A stretch of 64,000 bases of DNA. Origin: Emergencia sp. (GTDB taxonomy: Bacteria > Bacillota > Clostridia > Peptostreptococcales > Anaerovoracaceae). Below are positions 1-8,261 of this stretch, one piece after another (within the stretch, counting starts at the first letter, position 1; the number at the start of each line of letters is the position of its first letter). The notes under the pieces were generated by a model. It saw only the letters and a list, made by a program, of their open reading frames with translations. It did not search any database and was not told where the DNA came from. The stretch spans positions 27,545 through 91,544 of the forward strand of contig JALEOD010000010.1 of NCBI GenBank assembly GCA_022767345.1. Reading direction: 5' to 3'. The translations under genes were made by a program, and so were the position numbers.

Positions 1-915
1 CTGAAACGTGACGTCGTATTTGTATTTTGGGACGGCCACGAAATCGCTGAAGGCGGCGGCTCTACCTGGTATGCTGACAACTACTGGAAGGACATGAATG
101 AGAATTGTCTGGCATACATCAACATCGACAATCTGGCAATCAAAGGTACTACCGTTCCGGGCGTTGAAGGTCAGCCTGAACTGAAAGATTACCTGACCGG
201 CGCAATTAAGGAAATCTGGGGTCAGGACGGTGAATGGCACCACGCTTATAAAGGCGGCGGCGATTCCTCTTTCTTCGGCGTAGGCGTTCCGTACTGCTCC
301 TTTGCAACGGAATACACAGAAGAAAAGCTGGTTGAGCTGAACTACGCATTTTACAGTCCTTGGCTGCACAGTGACTCCGACACCATTGACAAGCTGGACA
401 GAGACCTTTTGATGGGTCACGGAAAATATTTTGCGTACATCATCGAAGGCATGGTCAACGGTGATAGAGTTCCTTATAATTTAAAGGCTTTAGCTGACGA
501 CGCAAAACTGCAGTGGAGCAGAATCAAAGAAACCGCAGGCCGTGGCGCTGCTTTGATTTCCGAGCTTGATGAAACTGTTGCAGAATATGCAAAAGCCCTT
601 GAGGCCCTTTGGGCTTTGAGAGATGAAGCGGGATTTGGCGATGAATACGACCGCCTGGCGCTGCTTTGCGAGAGACAGACATCGATGCTGCGCTGCTACT
701 CCGGCCGCTACGGTCAGGACTCCTGCTGCGCACTGCAGACGGAAAATCCTATGCCTGCCCTGGCTCACGCCCTTGCAAAATACAACAAAGCGGAGGAAGG
801 CTCTCACGAATATTACCTGTGGGAAACTCAGATTCTGCGTGTAAAACACATGGTCTATGACGCAATGTATTACTCGAAAGAGCTGATACAGCGTGGCATA
901 CAGAAAACAAAATAA
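1..915 (+). CDS. M28 family zinc peptidase, 3' part
   Basis: The frame is open from the first base, so the gene begins upstream of the window; the first in-window ATG at 94 is internal. The visible part begins inside the catalytic domain: a GHE element followed by a GGGS stretch fits the glutamate region of M28 metallopeptidases, and an HSDSDTID segment near residue 132 of the ORF supplies a late metal-ligand histidine. The C-terminal 130 residues are helical and charged. The protein probably removes amino acids or acts on small peptides. An NhaC-type antiporter starts 18 bases downstream behind an AAAGGAGG ribosome site, so the two are probably cotranscribed. The family call is fairly safe; the substrate is unknown. 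Confidence 0.75.
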   Translation: MKRDVVFVFWDGHEIAEGGGSTWYADNYWKDMNENCLAYINIDNLAIKGTTVPGVEGQPELKDYLTGAIKEIWGQDGEWHHAYKGGGDSSFFGVGVPYCSFATEYTEEKLVELNYAFYSPWLHSDSDTIDKLDRDLLMGHGKYFAYIIEGMVNGDRVPYNLKALADDAKLQWSRIKETAGRGAALISELDETVAEYAKALEALWALRDEAGFGDEYDRLALLCERQTSMLRCYSGRYGQDSCCALQTENPMPALAHALAKYNKAEEGSHEYYLWETQILRVKHMVYDAMYYSKELIQRGIQKTK

Positions 916-933
916 TATAAAGGAGGAAAGGCA

Positions 934-2631
934 ATGAAAGGTAAAAGTATCTCTAACCGGAGATGGTTCCTTGCGGCTGCCTTCCTCATCGGCATGCTGG
1001 TTTTAACCCAGTTTGCCTTTGGGGAAGACGGAGAGGAAACGCAGTATTTTGGCGCGCTTTCTCTTGTCACGCCGTTTATCGCAATCGTTTTGTCGTTTAT
1101 CACCAAGCAGGTTGTGCTGTCGCTGGCAGCGGCAGTATTTACAGGCGCGACTATTATCAATGGAGGAAATGTTTTTGAAGGTTTCCTGCGCACCTGTGAC
1201 ACCTATTTTGTAGGAACCGTAGCGGATTCCTGGAATGCGTCCCTGATGATGTTCATTCTTGCTGTAGGCGGCATGATTGCTGTAATGAGCAGAATGGGCG
1301 GCATGCAGGCCATGGCTGTTGCTATGGCGAAAAAGGCCCAGGGCACCAAGAACGTACTGATTATGACCTGGGTTTTAGGTCTGATTATCTTCTTTGAGGA
1401 TATCGCAAACTCCCTGATTGTAGGTCCGACCATGCGTCCTGTTGCTGATGAAGAAAAGGTTTCCAGAGAAAAGCTGTCCTATGTAATCGACTCTACTGCA
1501 GGCCCTGTAACAGACATGGCGCCGATTTCTTCATGGGTTGCTCACGAAATCGGTATGATTACACTGGCATTCACTTCCATCGGTATGGAAGCTGCCAACG
1601 TATACGGCATTTTCTTAAATACCATTCCGTATAGATTCTACAACATCTTTGCAATCGCAATGGTTATCATCGTAGTGCTGATGCAGAGAGACTACGGTCC
1701 GATGTACAAAGCTGAAAAGCGTGCAAGGCTGACGGGAAAGCTTTACGGAGATGACGCAAAACCGATGATGAGTAAAGAGCTGGACGCTATGAATGTAGCA
1801 GAAGGCGCACCGCTTCGCATTTACAATGCAGCAGTTCCAATTCTGGTATTCATCGTTGTGACCGTTGCAGCACTGTGGTATACAGGCGGCGGTATGGACG
1901 CAGGATTCACGCTGGAAGGTATTGCAACTGCATTTGGTAACACAGACGCAGCTTCCAGTATTCTGTACTCTGTAATCTTTACATCTATTGTGTGCATTAT
2001 CATGGCAGTGGCACAGAAAATCATGACTTTAAGAGAGGCTATTGATGTTTGGCTAGGAGGCTGTAAGGAGCTGCTGTTCACCATCACAATCCTCATGCTG
2101 GCCTGGTCTACAGGAAGCGTAATGAGTGAGCTTGGAACAGGCGCATATATTTCCGGATTGGTAGGATCTGCAATTCCTGCACTTCTGCTTCCTGCAATTC
2201 TGTTTGTGATTTCCTGCGTGATGGCATTCTCCACAGGAACTTCTTACGGAACCAGCGGTATCATGATTCCAATCGCATTCCCGATTGCTGTGGGTATGTC
2301 CGGCGGCGAAGTTGGAACGCTTGCTATCGTGACAATCGCAGCAGTAACTTGCGGCGCTATCTTCGGCGACCACTGCTCACCGATTTCCGATACTACAATC
2401 ATGAGTTCCATGGGTTCTGCAGCTGACCTGATGGATCACGTAAAAACCCAGATTCCGTATGCAATTACAGTAGCGGGTGTAGCAATTATTGGGTTTATCC
2501 TTGCGGCAGCAGGTTTATCTCCGCTGATTATTCTTCCGCTGGGTATTGCGGCACTTGCAGTATTTGTCAGACTGGTCGGCAAGAGTACCAAGCTTGAGGA
2601 CCTGGAAAAAGAAGGCTCCGACGCTGTATAA
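934..2631 (+). CDS. NhaC family Na+/H+ antiporter
   Basis: A 565-residue polytopic membrane protein. An N-terminal hydrophobic segment is followed by an acidic GEDGEE stretch and about a dozen further hydrophobic segments. The family pattern is clear: an FFEDIANSL segment, a DSTAGPVTDMAPISSW segment and a late GDHCSPISDTT segment are the paired conserved motifs of NhaC-type carriers. Members exchange sodium for protons, and many relatives carry amino acids or organic acids. Being behind a peptidase gene, it may instead export or import an amino acid; that is inference. The ATG at 934 follows AAAGGAGG at a good distance. A strong terminator follows the stop codon. Confidence 0.85.
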   Translation: MKGKSISNRRWFLAAAFLIGMLVLTQFAFGEDGEETQYFGALSLVTPFIAIVLSFITKQVVLSLAAAVFTGATIINGGNVFEGFLRTCDTYFVGTVADSWNASLMMFILAVGGMIAVMSRMGGMQAMAVAMAKKAQGTKNVLIMTWVLGLIIFFEDIANSLIVGPTMRPVADEEKVSREKLSYVIDSTAGPVTDMAPISSWVAHEIGMITLAFTSIGMEAANVYGIFLNTIPYRFYNIFAIAMVIIVVLMQRDYGPMYKAEKRARLTGKLYGDDAKPMMSKELDAMNVAEGAPLRIYNAAVPILVFIVVTVAALWYTGGGMDAGFTLEGIATAFGNTDAASSILYSVIFTSIVCIIMAVAQKIMTLREAIDVWLGGCKELLFTITILMLAWSTGSVMSELGTGAYISGLVGSAIPALLLPAILFVISCVMAFSTGTSYGTSGIMIPIAFPIAVGMSGGEVGTLAIVTIAAVTCGAIFGDHCSPISDTTIMSSMGSAADLMDHVKTQIPYAITVAGVAIIGFILAAAGLSPLIILPLGIAALAVFVRLVGKSTKLEDLEKEGSDAV

Positions 2632-2651
2632 AGTGCTGTACAAAATTTGTT

Positions 2652-2680
2652 AAAAAGACGTCCGTAAGGGCGTCTTTTTT
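2652..2680 (+). terminator. Intrinsic terminator after the NhaC antiporter gene
   Basis: AAAAAGACG and CGTCTTTTTT form the arms of a hairpin around a short GTAAGGG-type loop, ending in a run of T, 20 bases after the stop codon. Confidence 0.9.
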
Positions 2681-2694
2681 GACCCATCGGATAG

Positions 2695-2779
2695 TTGCAG
2701 ATGCCATGAAAAGGCGATATAGTATTATAGAAGATAAAATTGAAAGAATGAGGACGATATGAAACAGATTGAAAAGTGA
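2695..2779 (+). promoter_or_regulatory. Orphan promoter, ribosome site and six-codon ORF
   Basis: TTGCAG (2695-2700), a 17-base spacer and TATAGT (2718-2723) make a good sigma-A promoter. GAGG at 2750 precedes an ATG at 2759, but the frame stops after M-K-Q-I-E-K at 2777. The sequence beyond is the first repeat cluster. This looks like the start of a gene whose body has been lost or displaced, or a leader peptide. The next real gene is the sirtuin, 800 bases on. Confidence 0.45.
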
Positions 2780-3042
2780 CAGAATCCAGAGTTTGCCCTT
2801 TATTTGTCACAAAATTGGGAGAGCAATTACCTTTTCATAGCTTTTTTTGTAGCTTAAAAAGGTCAACTGTGACAAATTAATCCGTAAGCATTCATTTAGT
2901 CAACAAATATAGAAAGATATGGTGACAGAAGTGTCAGATTTTCTGAGATTTGTCACAGTTGGCACAGTTGAAAAGAAAATTCATCGGTGATGCTTCTGCC
3001 TTGTTGACAGAAAAGAGGAGATTGTTTAAATTTGTCACAGTT
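2774..3042. repeat. Intergenic repeat cluster with core AACTGTGACAAA
   Basis: The word TTTGTCAC(AGTT) or its reverse complement occurs at 2803, 2865 (reverse), 2949 and 3031, with partial copies (GTGACAG, GTGTCAG) near 2775 and 2931-2940. No convincing gene is present: short frames here have no ribosome site or codon character. The function is unknown. The layout resembles the clusters at 3236-3429, 20022-20220 and 51543-51723, though the core word differs. Confidence 0.6.
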
Positions 3043-3131
3043 AGACTACGGGTGCTGCGTTATGGGGTACGATGCGCCGCGCAGCGGTGCGTATTTGGCG
3101 AAAATCATTTCTGTTTTTTCTGCAGGTTTTG

Positions 3132-3140
3132 TGGTATAAT
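3132..3140 (+). promoter_or_regulatory. Extended -10 element upstream of the sirtuin gene
   Basis: TGGTATAAT is a perfect extended -10 element. No good -35 box lies 17 bases upstream. It sits between two repeat clusters and points to the sirtuin operon, leaving a leader of about 430 bases that holds the second cluster. Confidence 0.5.
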
Positions 3141-3235
3141 AAATCAGTTAAGGTAATGCTGACTGACGGCGCTCGGGGTGTCCTCGTGACAGAGTATAGT
3201 ACTTAGTGGCAGACCATGGGACCTATATGACAGCA

Positions 3236-3429
3236 TTGACAAAATTGACAAGTTTTTTGTTTTTTGACAATCCTGTCAAAAAAGCAGTGAAGTATGCCAG
3301 GAAAAGCGTAAGATTTTCCGCTAAATTTGACAAAATTGACAAAGAATCTGAAATCTGTCAATTTTAGCAAAGAATTTGGACAAAAACATTGCTCAAATTG
3401 ACAAAAGTACAGATTTTTGTCCAATTTGG
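3236..3429. repeat. Intergenic TTGACAAAATTGACAA repeat cluster
   Basis: The exact 16-mer TTGACAAAATTGACAA, itself a 9-base tandem of TTGACAAAA, occurs at 3236-3251 and 3327-3342. A hairpin TTTTTTGACA/TGTCAAAAAA lies at 3260-3283. Further single copies stand in both orientations: TGTCAATTTT at 3356, AATTGACAAAA at 3396 and TTTTTGTCCAATTT at 3414. The same 16-mer recurs at 51543. The stretch from 3430 to 3560 is low in complexity (many CAG and GCAG words) and holds no gene. Confidence 0.7.
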
Positions 3430-3573
3430 CAATGTACGAAATGGGATGTCAACAAGCAGGGTGGGACAGCAATAGGTGAAGCAGTCTGCAATGTGACAGG
3501 TGGCTGCAAGACCAAGCCCAGCAGTCCGCAGCGTTCAGCAGCAATTCAGCCGGAAACTTTGGAGGTAACGATT

Positions 3574-4299
3574 ATGGATGAAAGATTAAGGAAAGTCATA
3601 GACGAAAGTGAGAACATTGTATTTTTTGGAGGAGCGGGGGTTTCTACTGAAAGCAATATTCCGGATTTCCGCTCTGAAAGCGGGCTTTATCATGCCCAGC
3701 AGAAATATGGATACTCTCCGGAAACGATGCTTTCTCATTCTTTTTATAGAGAACATACGAAGGAATTTTTTACATATTACAGGGAAAATCTTTTATATCC
3801 CGATGCCCAGCCTAATCAGGCGCATCTGACTTTGGCGAAGCTGGAGGAGATGGGGAAGCTGAAGGCTGTGGTGACCCAGAACATCGACGGGCTTCACCAG
3901 AAAGCGGGCAGCAAGAAGGTTTACGAACTTCACGGCAGCGTGCTGCGCAACTACTGCGAAAAGTGCGGTGCTTTTCACGATATGGACTATATGCTGAATG
4001 AGGCTAACTGTAAAGACGGAATTCCGCGGTGCAGCTGCGGCGGCGTGATGAAACCGGATGTAGTCCTTTACGAAGAGATGCTGGACGATGACTGTATTAA
4101 TGGCGCGGTAGCAGCGATTTCCGCAGCGGATACCCTGATTATTGGAGGAACGTCTCTGGTGGTATATCCGGCAGCAGGTCTGATTAACTATTTTCGCGGA
4201 AAAAATCTGGTGCTGATTAATAAATCAGAAACCCCTTACGACGGAAGAGCAGATTTGGTAATTTATGATTCGATTGGAAAGGTGATGGCGTGGGAATGA
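3574..4299 (+). CDS. NAD-dependent protein deacylase, sirtuin (Sir2) family
   Basis: A 241-residue protein that removes acyl groups from lysine using NAD+. GGAGVSTESNIPDFRS (residues 19-34) is the NAD-binding motif, TQNIDGLH (101-108) is the second signature, and H120 in ELHG is the catalytic base. Zinc ligands are C128, C131, C153 and C155 (C-X2-C and C-X-C). I place the start at 3574 because GGAGGTAAC stands nine bases upstream; the same frame is open from 3376, but that part is repeat sequence. The stop overlaps the next start (ATGA), so it is coupled to surE and the DUF2156 gene. The length fits bacterial class U or M sirtuins. Confidence 0.92.
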   Translation: MDERLRKVIDESENIVFFGGAGVSTESNIPDFRSESGLYHAQQKYGYSPETMLSHSFYREHTKEFFTYYRENLLYPDAQPNQAHLTLAKLEEMGKLKAVVTQNIDGLHQKAGSKKVYELHGSVLRNYCEKCGAFHDMDYMLNEANCKDGIPRCSCGGVMKPDVVLYEEMLDDDCINGAVAAISAADTLIIGGTSLVVYPAAGLINYFRGKNLVLINKSETPYDGRADLVIYDSIGKVMAWE

Positions 4300-5051
4300 A
4301 TATTTTAGTAGTAAATGACGATGGAATTGAAGCTGCAGGTTTTGCGGCACTGGTGGGCGCTTTGTCGAAAGCGGCGGATGTGTACGTGTGCGCACCGGAA
4401 AGTCAGCGCAGCGCAAAGAGCCATTCTATTACCCTTGGACAGGATGTGACTATTGAGAAGACGGATTTTCCGGGGGCGAAGGCGGCATATAAAATCAGCG
4501 GAACACCGGCAGACTGCACCAAAATAGGGCTGCAGTTTTTTGCGGAAATGGGTGCGCCTATCGATATGGTGTATTCCGGAATCAACATGGGAAGCAATTT
4601 AGGCAGAGACACTCTGTATTCGGGAACCATCGGGGCGGCGGCGGAAGCGGCGCTCAGCGGTGTGCATGCGGTGGCTGTGTCTGTGGATGATCACGATGCG
4701 GTTCACTTTGATGTAGCCTGCCAGCTGGCCACTGCGGCCATTGACTTGGTCTACGGAAAGCTGGACAAGTCGGTGGTACTCAGCATTAACGTGCCGAACT
4801 TGCCAAAGGAGCAGATTCGGGGTATAAAGTATGTTCCGCTGGGAAATACAAGATATTATGACGACAAATTTCATTTAGTAGAAGGAAACCGGTATACCTT
4901 GTCGGGGCAGCCGGGGGACTATGTGAAGCCTGACGAGGAAAGCGATCTTGCGGCCGTGGCTGAAAATTACGCAGTCATCACGCCGCTTCAGATGGATTTT
5001 ACAGACTATGACAGTTTAGAACAAATAAAGAAATGGAGCCTTAGTTTATGA
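4296..5051 (+). CDS. surE: 5'/3'-nucleotidase SurE
   Basis: A 251-residue survival protein E family phosphatase that dephosphorylates nucleoside monophosphates. The N-terminus MNILVVNDDGIEA holds the paired aspartates of the metal site. APESQRSAKSHSIT supplies the serine and loop typical of the family, and SGINMGSNLGRDTLYSGTIGAA is split here as SGIN-GSN-GRDT-YSGT. The ATG at 4296 overlaps the sirtuin stop. A GTG at 4290 in frame is possible but would add only two residues before the usual MNIL start. The next gene overlaps by four bases. Confidence 0.93.
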   Translation: MNILVVNDDGIEAAGFAALVGALSKAADVYVCAPESQRSAKSHSITLGQDVTIEKTDFPGAKAAYKISGTPADCTKIGLQFFAEMGAPIDMVYSGINMGSNLGRDTLYSGTIGAAAEAALSGVHAVAVSVDDHDAVHFDVACQLATAAIDLVYGKLDKSVVLSINVPNLPKEQIRGIKYVPLGNTRYYDDKFHLVEGNRYTLSGQPGDYVKPDEESDLAAVAENYAVITPLQMDFTDYDSLEQIKKWSLSL

Positions 5052-5983
5052 ACATTTTCAAACATTGTTTTGAAGATATGACAGAAGAAGAGATCAAGAC
5101 TTTAAAGGAGTATTTTACCGGATTTGACTATCGCGGCGCAGGATATACATTCCTTGCAAACTATATTTGGAGGAACACCCACTGCCTTTGCTGGGAAGTG
5201 ATTGATGACTACCTGTTCCTGGCGGGCGCGGACTGCATGATTGGAGAACCCAGCGCGGTGATTTCGATGCCCATGACAAAGAACGGCATTTATGAACCTG
5301 AAAAACTGCGCGCTGCTGTAAACGAGGCACGCAGCCGTTTTGCGAAGCGAAAAATTCCCTTTTCCATCATTCTGGTGCCGGGGCATATGAGACAATATCT
5401 GGAGGAGGCTTTTCCGGGGGAAATGTCCTTTGAGCATGACAGGGATTCCGACGAATATATTTATTTGAAGGAGAAACTGATTACCCTCAGCGGCAGAGCC
5501 CTTCACAAGAAAAAGAATCATCTCAACTATTTCCTGAAAACCTATAGTTATGAGGTGAGACCTATCGATAAGACTATGCTTCCTGAGATTATGGAGCTGG
5601 TGCGCGATGTGAAAGAGGGAAAGGACTACGATGCTGATGAGCTTGAAAGCCTGCATATGGAGGAAGAAGCAATCAGCGAGGTGTTGAAATTTGCAGGTGA
5701 CCAGAACGTTTACGGCACGGCGGTTTTTATTGACGGAAAAATAGAAGCCTTTGCAATCGGGGAGCTGCTCAGTGAGGATACTGCAGTGGAACATTTTGAG
5801 AAAGCAAACGACAAATTCCGCGGGCTTTATCAGCTTGTGTGCAGCGAATTTTGCAAAAGCCTGCCGGAGCGGGTCGAATATGTCAACCGGGAGGAAGACA
5901 TGGGCCTTGAAAACCTGCGTCATGCTAAGGAAGCACTCAAGCCAAATCACATGGAAGAGAAATATACGGCTTGCTTTTTGTAA
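5048..5983 (+). CDS. DUF2156 (GNAT-like) protein
   Basis: A 311-residue soluble protein with the DUF2156 fold, related to the C-terminal acyltransferase domain of phosphatidylglycerol lysyltransferases. The LSGRALHKKKNHLNYFLKTY stretch near residues 149-168 is the most typical part, and the GTAVFIDGKIEAFAIGE region is the GNAT-like core. It lacks the membrane domain of MprF, so it probably uses an aminoacyl- or acyl-donor on a soluble or membrane-surface acceptor. Its ATG overlaps the surE stop by four bases, so the sirtuin, surE and this gene are one translationally coupled unit. The substrate is unknown. Confidence 0.8.
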   Translation: MNIFKHCFEDMTEEEIKTLKEYFTGFDYRGAGYTFLANYIWRNTHCLCWEVIDDYLFLAGADCMIGEPSAVISMPMTKNGIYEPEKLRAAVNEARSRFAKRKIPFSIILVPGHMRQYLEEAFPGEMSFEHDRDSDEYIYLKEKLITLSGRALHKKKNHLNYFLKTYSYEVRPIDKTMLPEIMELVRDVKEGKDYDADELESLHMEEEAISEVLKFAGDQNVYGTAVFIDGKIEAFAIGELLSEDTAVEHFEKANDKFRGLYQLVCSEFCKSLPERVEYVNREEDMGLENLRHAKEALKPNHMEEKYTACFL

Positions 5984-5999
5984 ATAGATATGGTACTAT
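5971..5999 (+). promoter_or_regulatory. Promoter of the thiolase gene
   Basis: TTGCTT (5971-5976), 17 bases, TACTAT (5994-5999). It overlaps the end of the DUF2156 coding region and is followed at once by the inverted repeats at 6014-6060. Confidence 0.5.
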
Positions 6000-6013
6000 T
6001 AGAATGTGAATAA

Positions 6014-6060
6014 TTTAACAAATGTTAAAACATTAACGCTCAAACGTTAAAACGTTAACG
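6014..6060. promoter_or_regulatory. Tandem GTTAA/TTAAC dyads, likely operator
   Basis: TTTAACAAATGTTAAA (6014-6029) has 7-base arms, and it is followed by CATTAACG, AACGTTAA and AACGTTAACG, all built from GTTAA/TTAAC half-sites. Placed just after the -10 box, they would suit a repressor that blocks the thiolase promoter. The regulator is not known. Confidence 0.5.
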
Positions 6061-6099
6061 ATAGCCAGAGATGGCGCTCATTTTAAGGAGGTACATACA

Positions 6100-7278
6100 A
6101 TGAGAGAAGTAGTAATTGCTAGTGCAGCCAGAACTCCAATCGGCAGTTTCGGCGGCAGCCTGAAAGGCGTTCCAACCAGACAGCTGGGTGCAATCGCAAT
6201 CAAGGCTGCTGTAGAAAGAGCAGGAATCAAACCTGAACAGGTTGACGAAGTTATCATGGGCTGCGTATTACAGGGTGGCTTAGGCCAGAACGTATCCAGA
6301 CAGATGTCTTTAGATGCAGGCATTCCGACTGAAGTTCCTACAATGACAATCAATAAAGTTTGCGGTTCCGGTCTTAGAGCTGTTGAACTTGCTGCGCAGA
6401 TTATCAAAGCAGGAGATGCTGATATCGTAGTTGCCGGCGGCGCAGAAAACATGTCCGCTACAGCTTACGCTATGCCAGCAGCCAGATGGGGCGCAAGAAT
6501 GAACAACACACAGATGGTTGACATGATGGTTAACGATGGTCTGTGGGACGCTTTCAACAACTACCACATGGGTATCACTGCTGAAAACGTTGCTGAACAG
6601 TGGGGCATCACCAGAGAAGAACTGGATGAATTTGCTGTTATTTCCCAGCAGAGAGCAGAAGCTGCTATCAAAGAAGGTAAATTCAAAGACGAAATCGTTC
6701 CTGTTGAAATTCCGCAGAGAAAGGGCGATCCAATCGTATTCGATACTGACGAATATCCTAAGTTCGGCGCTTCCATCGAAAAGATGGCTAAGCTGAAACC
6801 GGCATTCAAGAAAGACGGTATCGTAACTGCTGCTAATGCTTCTGGTATCAACGATGCTGGTGCTGCTTTAGTAGTAATGTCCAAGGAAAAGGCTGACGAA
6901 TTAGGAATCAAGCCTCTGTGCACAATCAAATCCTATGCTTCCGGCGGTGTAGATCCGTCCATCATGGGTGTTGGTCCGGTTCCTGCTTCCAAGAAAGCTC
7001 TGGAAAAAGCTGGTCTGACAATCGAAGACATTGACTTAGTAGAAGCAAATGAAGCTTTCGCTACTCAGTCCCTGGCCGTAAGAAAAGACTTAGGTTTAGA
7101 TCCTGAAAAGACTAACGTAAACGGCGGCGCTATCGCTTTAGGACACCCAATCGGTGCTTCCGGCGCTAGAATCCTGATTTCCCTGATTTACGAAATGCAG
7201 AAGAGAGATTCCAAGTATGGTCTTGCTACCCTGTGTATCGGCGGCGGCATGGGAACTTCCGTTATCGTTGAGAGATAA
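6100..7278 (+). CDS. Acetyl-CoA acetyltransferase (thiolase)
   Basis: A 392-residue thiolase that condenses two acetyl-CoA to acetoacetyl-CoA, or runs in reverse. The acyl-accepting cysteine is C88 in [13 protein letters not shown], the [10 protein letters not shown] histidine motif lies near residue 348, and C379 in CIGGGMG is the proton-transfer cysteine. The length is the family norm. Codon use is very regular (GAA, GCT, AAA), as in highly expressed clostridial genes. GGAGG precedes the ATG. It is monocistronic, with its own operator-like leader and its own terminator, and is probably part of butyrate or acetoacetate metabolism. Confidence 0.93.
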   Translation: MREVVIASAARTPIGSFGGSLKGVPTRQLGAIAIKAAVERAGIKPEQVDEVIMGCVLQGGLGQNVSRQMSLDAGIPTEVPTMTINKVCGSGLRAVELAAQIIKAGDADIVVAGGAENMSATAYAMPAARWGARMNNTQMVDMMVNDGLWDAFNNYHMGITAENVAEQWGITREELDEFAVISQQRAEAAIKEGKFKDEIVPVEIPQRKGDPIVFDTDEYPKFGASIEKMAKLKPAFKKDGIVTAANASGINDAGAALVVMSKEKADELGIKPLCTIKSYASGGVDPSIMGVGPVPASKKALEKAGLTIEDIDLVEANEAFATQSLAVRKDLGLDPEKTNVNGGAIALGHPIGASGARILISLIYEMQKRDSKYGLATLCIGGGMGTSVIVER

Positions 7279-7301
7279 TCGATAAAAGATAGTAATTGAG
7301 A

Positions 7302-7331
7302 AAGGCAGTCTGTTGCAGGCTGCCTTTTTTT
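7302..7331 (+). terminator. Intrinsic terminator of the thiolase gene
   Basis: AAGGCAG and CTGCCTT arms separated by eleven bases, followed by a T run, 24 bases after the stop. Confidence 0.85.
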
Positions 7332-7529
7332 CAAAGAATACTTGCGAAGGCGCAGGAAGAAGTAAAGCCAGAACGGCTGGCGTTAATATTTGCAACAGAA
7401 CCAGTATTTACAGCAGTTTTGTCTATGGGGTTGTTCGGCCAGTTCTTATCGATGAAGCAGAGCACAGGGGCAGTGCTGATTCTTGCCGGGCTGCTCGTAT
7501 TTCCGGTTGAGAAAAGGGATGCGGTATAG
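7332..7529 (+). pseudogene. C-terminal remnant of an EamA-family transporter
   Basis: The frame reads AQEEVKPERLALIFATEPVF followed by a hydrophobic GAVLILAGLLVFPVEK tail. This is the last half-repeat of a drug/metabolite transporter: the EPVF motif and the final hydrophobic helix are typical. Everything before it is missing. It starts directly after the thiolase terminator with no ribosome site and ends before another terminator, so I read it as the leftover 3' end of a deleted gene. Confidence 0.75.
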
Positions 7530-7544
7530 AAGTTGTATTAAAAT

Positions 7545-7572
7545 AGAGGGAACCGGGCTGGTTCTCTCTTTT
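7545..7572. terminator. Terminator after the transporter remnant
   Basis: AGAGGGAACC and GGTTCTCTCT arms with TTTTT after them on the plus strand. On the minus strand the hairpin is followed by ATTTTAA, so it may also serve the convergent gene at 7583. Confidence 0.75.
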
Positions 7573-7582
7573 TAGGAAAAAC

Positions 7583-8041
7583 TTATTCTTCGATTTCGTT
7601 ATACAGATACGCATTTAATATATTCTGCGGCGCATCGTAATAAAAACTGCTGTTGTAGTCGTCGATTTTCTCACTGACAAAGGAGTTATAGGCTGAGAAC
7701 AGCGCGTCAATCACGTCGACGTTTTCTTCGCGGCAGATTCCCAGAATCAGTCGTTTGTAGACTTTGCCGATATCCCAGTGACTGGGAACGGAATATCGTG
7801 CGGCAGAAACGTTATCGAAACAGCCCTGCGTTAACCCCGCCTCTGTAATGAAATCTTCGCTGACGCGGTCGATATTGTCACTATGATAGACATCTGCCAG
7901 TTCGTAAATTTTTGCAATCCGCGCCTTGCCTAAAGTGTTTACAACGTCGACTCTTTTGTTGTGAGTTTTTCTTGCGATATAATCGATGAGGCCGCAGGTA
8001 AAAAATAAATCGTTTTCTTTTCTGTCTTCTCTTCCAATCAT
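7583..8041 (-). CDS. Conserved hypothetical protein, partner of a DUF3990 gene
   Basis: A 152-residue soluble protein. I recognise the pattern (an LIDYIARKT stretch, an IYELADVYHSDNIDRV stretch, a WDIGKVYKRLI stretch) as a conserved hypothetical found beside DUF3990 and DUF3791 genes in Clostridia, but no function is established to my knowledge. I place the start at 8041, one base after the stop of the DUF3990 fragment, although the frame is open a little further. That tight spacing suggests translational coupling with the upstream gene, now truncated. Toxin/antitoxin or modification roles are guesses from the neighbour only. Confidence 0.6.
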   Translation of the reverse strand: MIGREDRKENDLFFTCGLIDYIARKTHNKRVDVVNTLGKARIAKIYELADVYHSDNIDRVSEDFITEAGLTQGCFDNVSAARYSVPSHWDIGKVYKRLILGICREENVDVIDALFSAYNSFVSEKIDDYNSSFYYDAPQNILNAYLYNEIEE

Positions 8042-8042
8042 G

Positions 8043-8261
8043 TTACTGCACTTCCTCGCTTGCGACAAATTCCAGACACTTTAATGCGGACTCTGTACAA
8101 AAATTAATCTGGTGGGTTGGATATTTGAATTGGGTCAGAGCCCAGAACTGCTCGCGGGTAATGATTCCGTCAATGTAATCCGCGATGAAATTATAAATCT
8201 GGTCATTTGTCATAGCTCCGATGACGATATCGTAATCATGGAGAATGCCGTTTCGACAGTT
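8043..8261 (-). pseudogene. Truncated DUF3990 protein, C-terminal part only
   Basis: Read on the minus strand, the sequence encodes CRNGILHDYDIVIGAMTND, then IYNFIADYIDGIITREQF and ends EFVASEEVQ. The CR-G, DYDIVIG and ND pattern is the C-terminal half of DUF3990 domains. Upstream of about 8261 the frame runs into the antisense of the plus-strand amidohydrolase and the N-terminal half is gone. The stop abuts the start of the 152-residue gene. No start with a ribosome site remains, except an internal ATG at 8213. Confidence 0.7.

Noticed and set aside
2950..3156. Open frame of 68 codons between repeat clusters
   Set aside because: It has no ribosome site, contains repeat words and has no coding character.
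3236..3429. CRISPR-like array of regularly repeated words
   Set aside because: Copies are short, vary in spacing, occur in both orientations and have no spacers of constant length; no cas gene is nearby.
3376..3573. Longer sirtuin reading frame from the ATG at 3376
   Set aside because: The added part is translated repeat sequence without a ribosome site; GGAGGTAAC clearly marks 3574.
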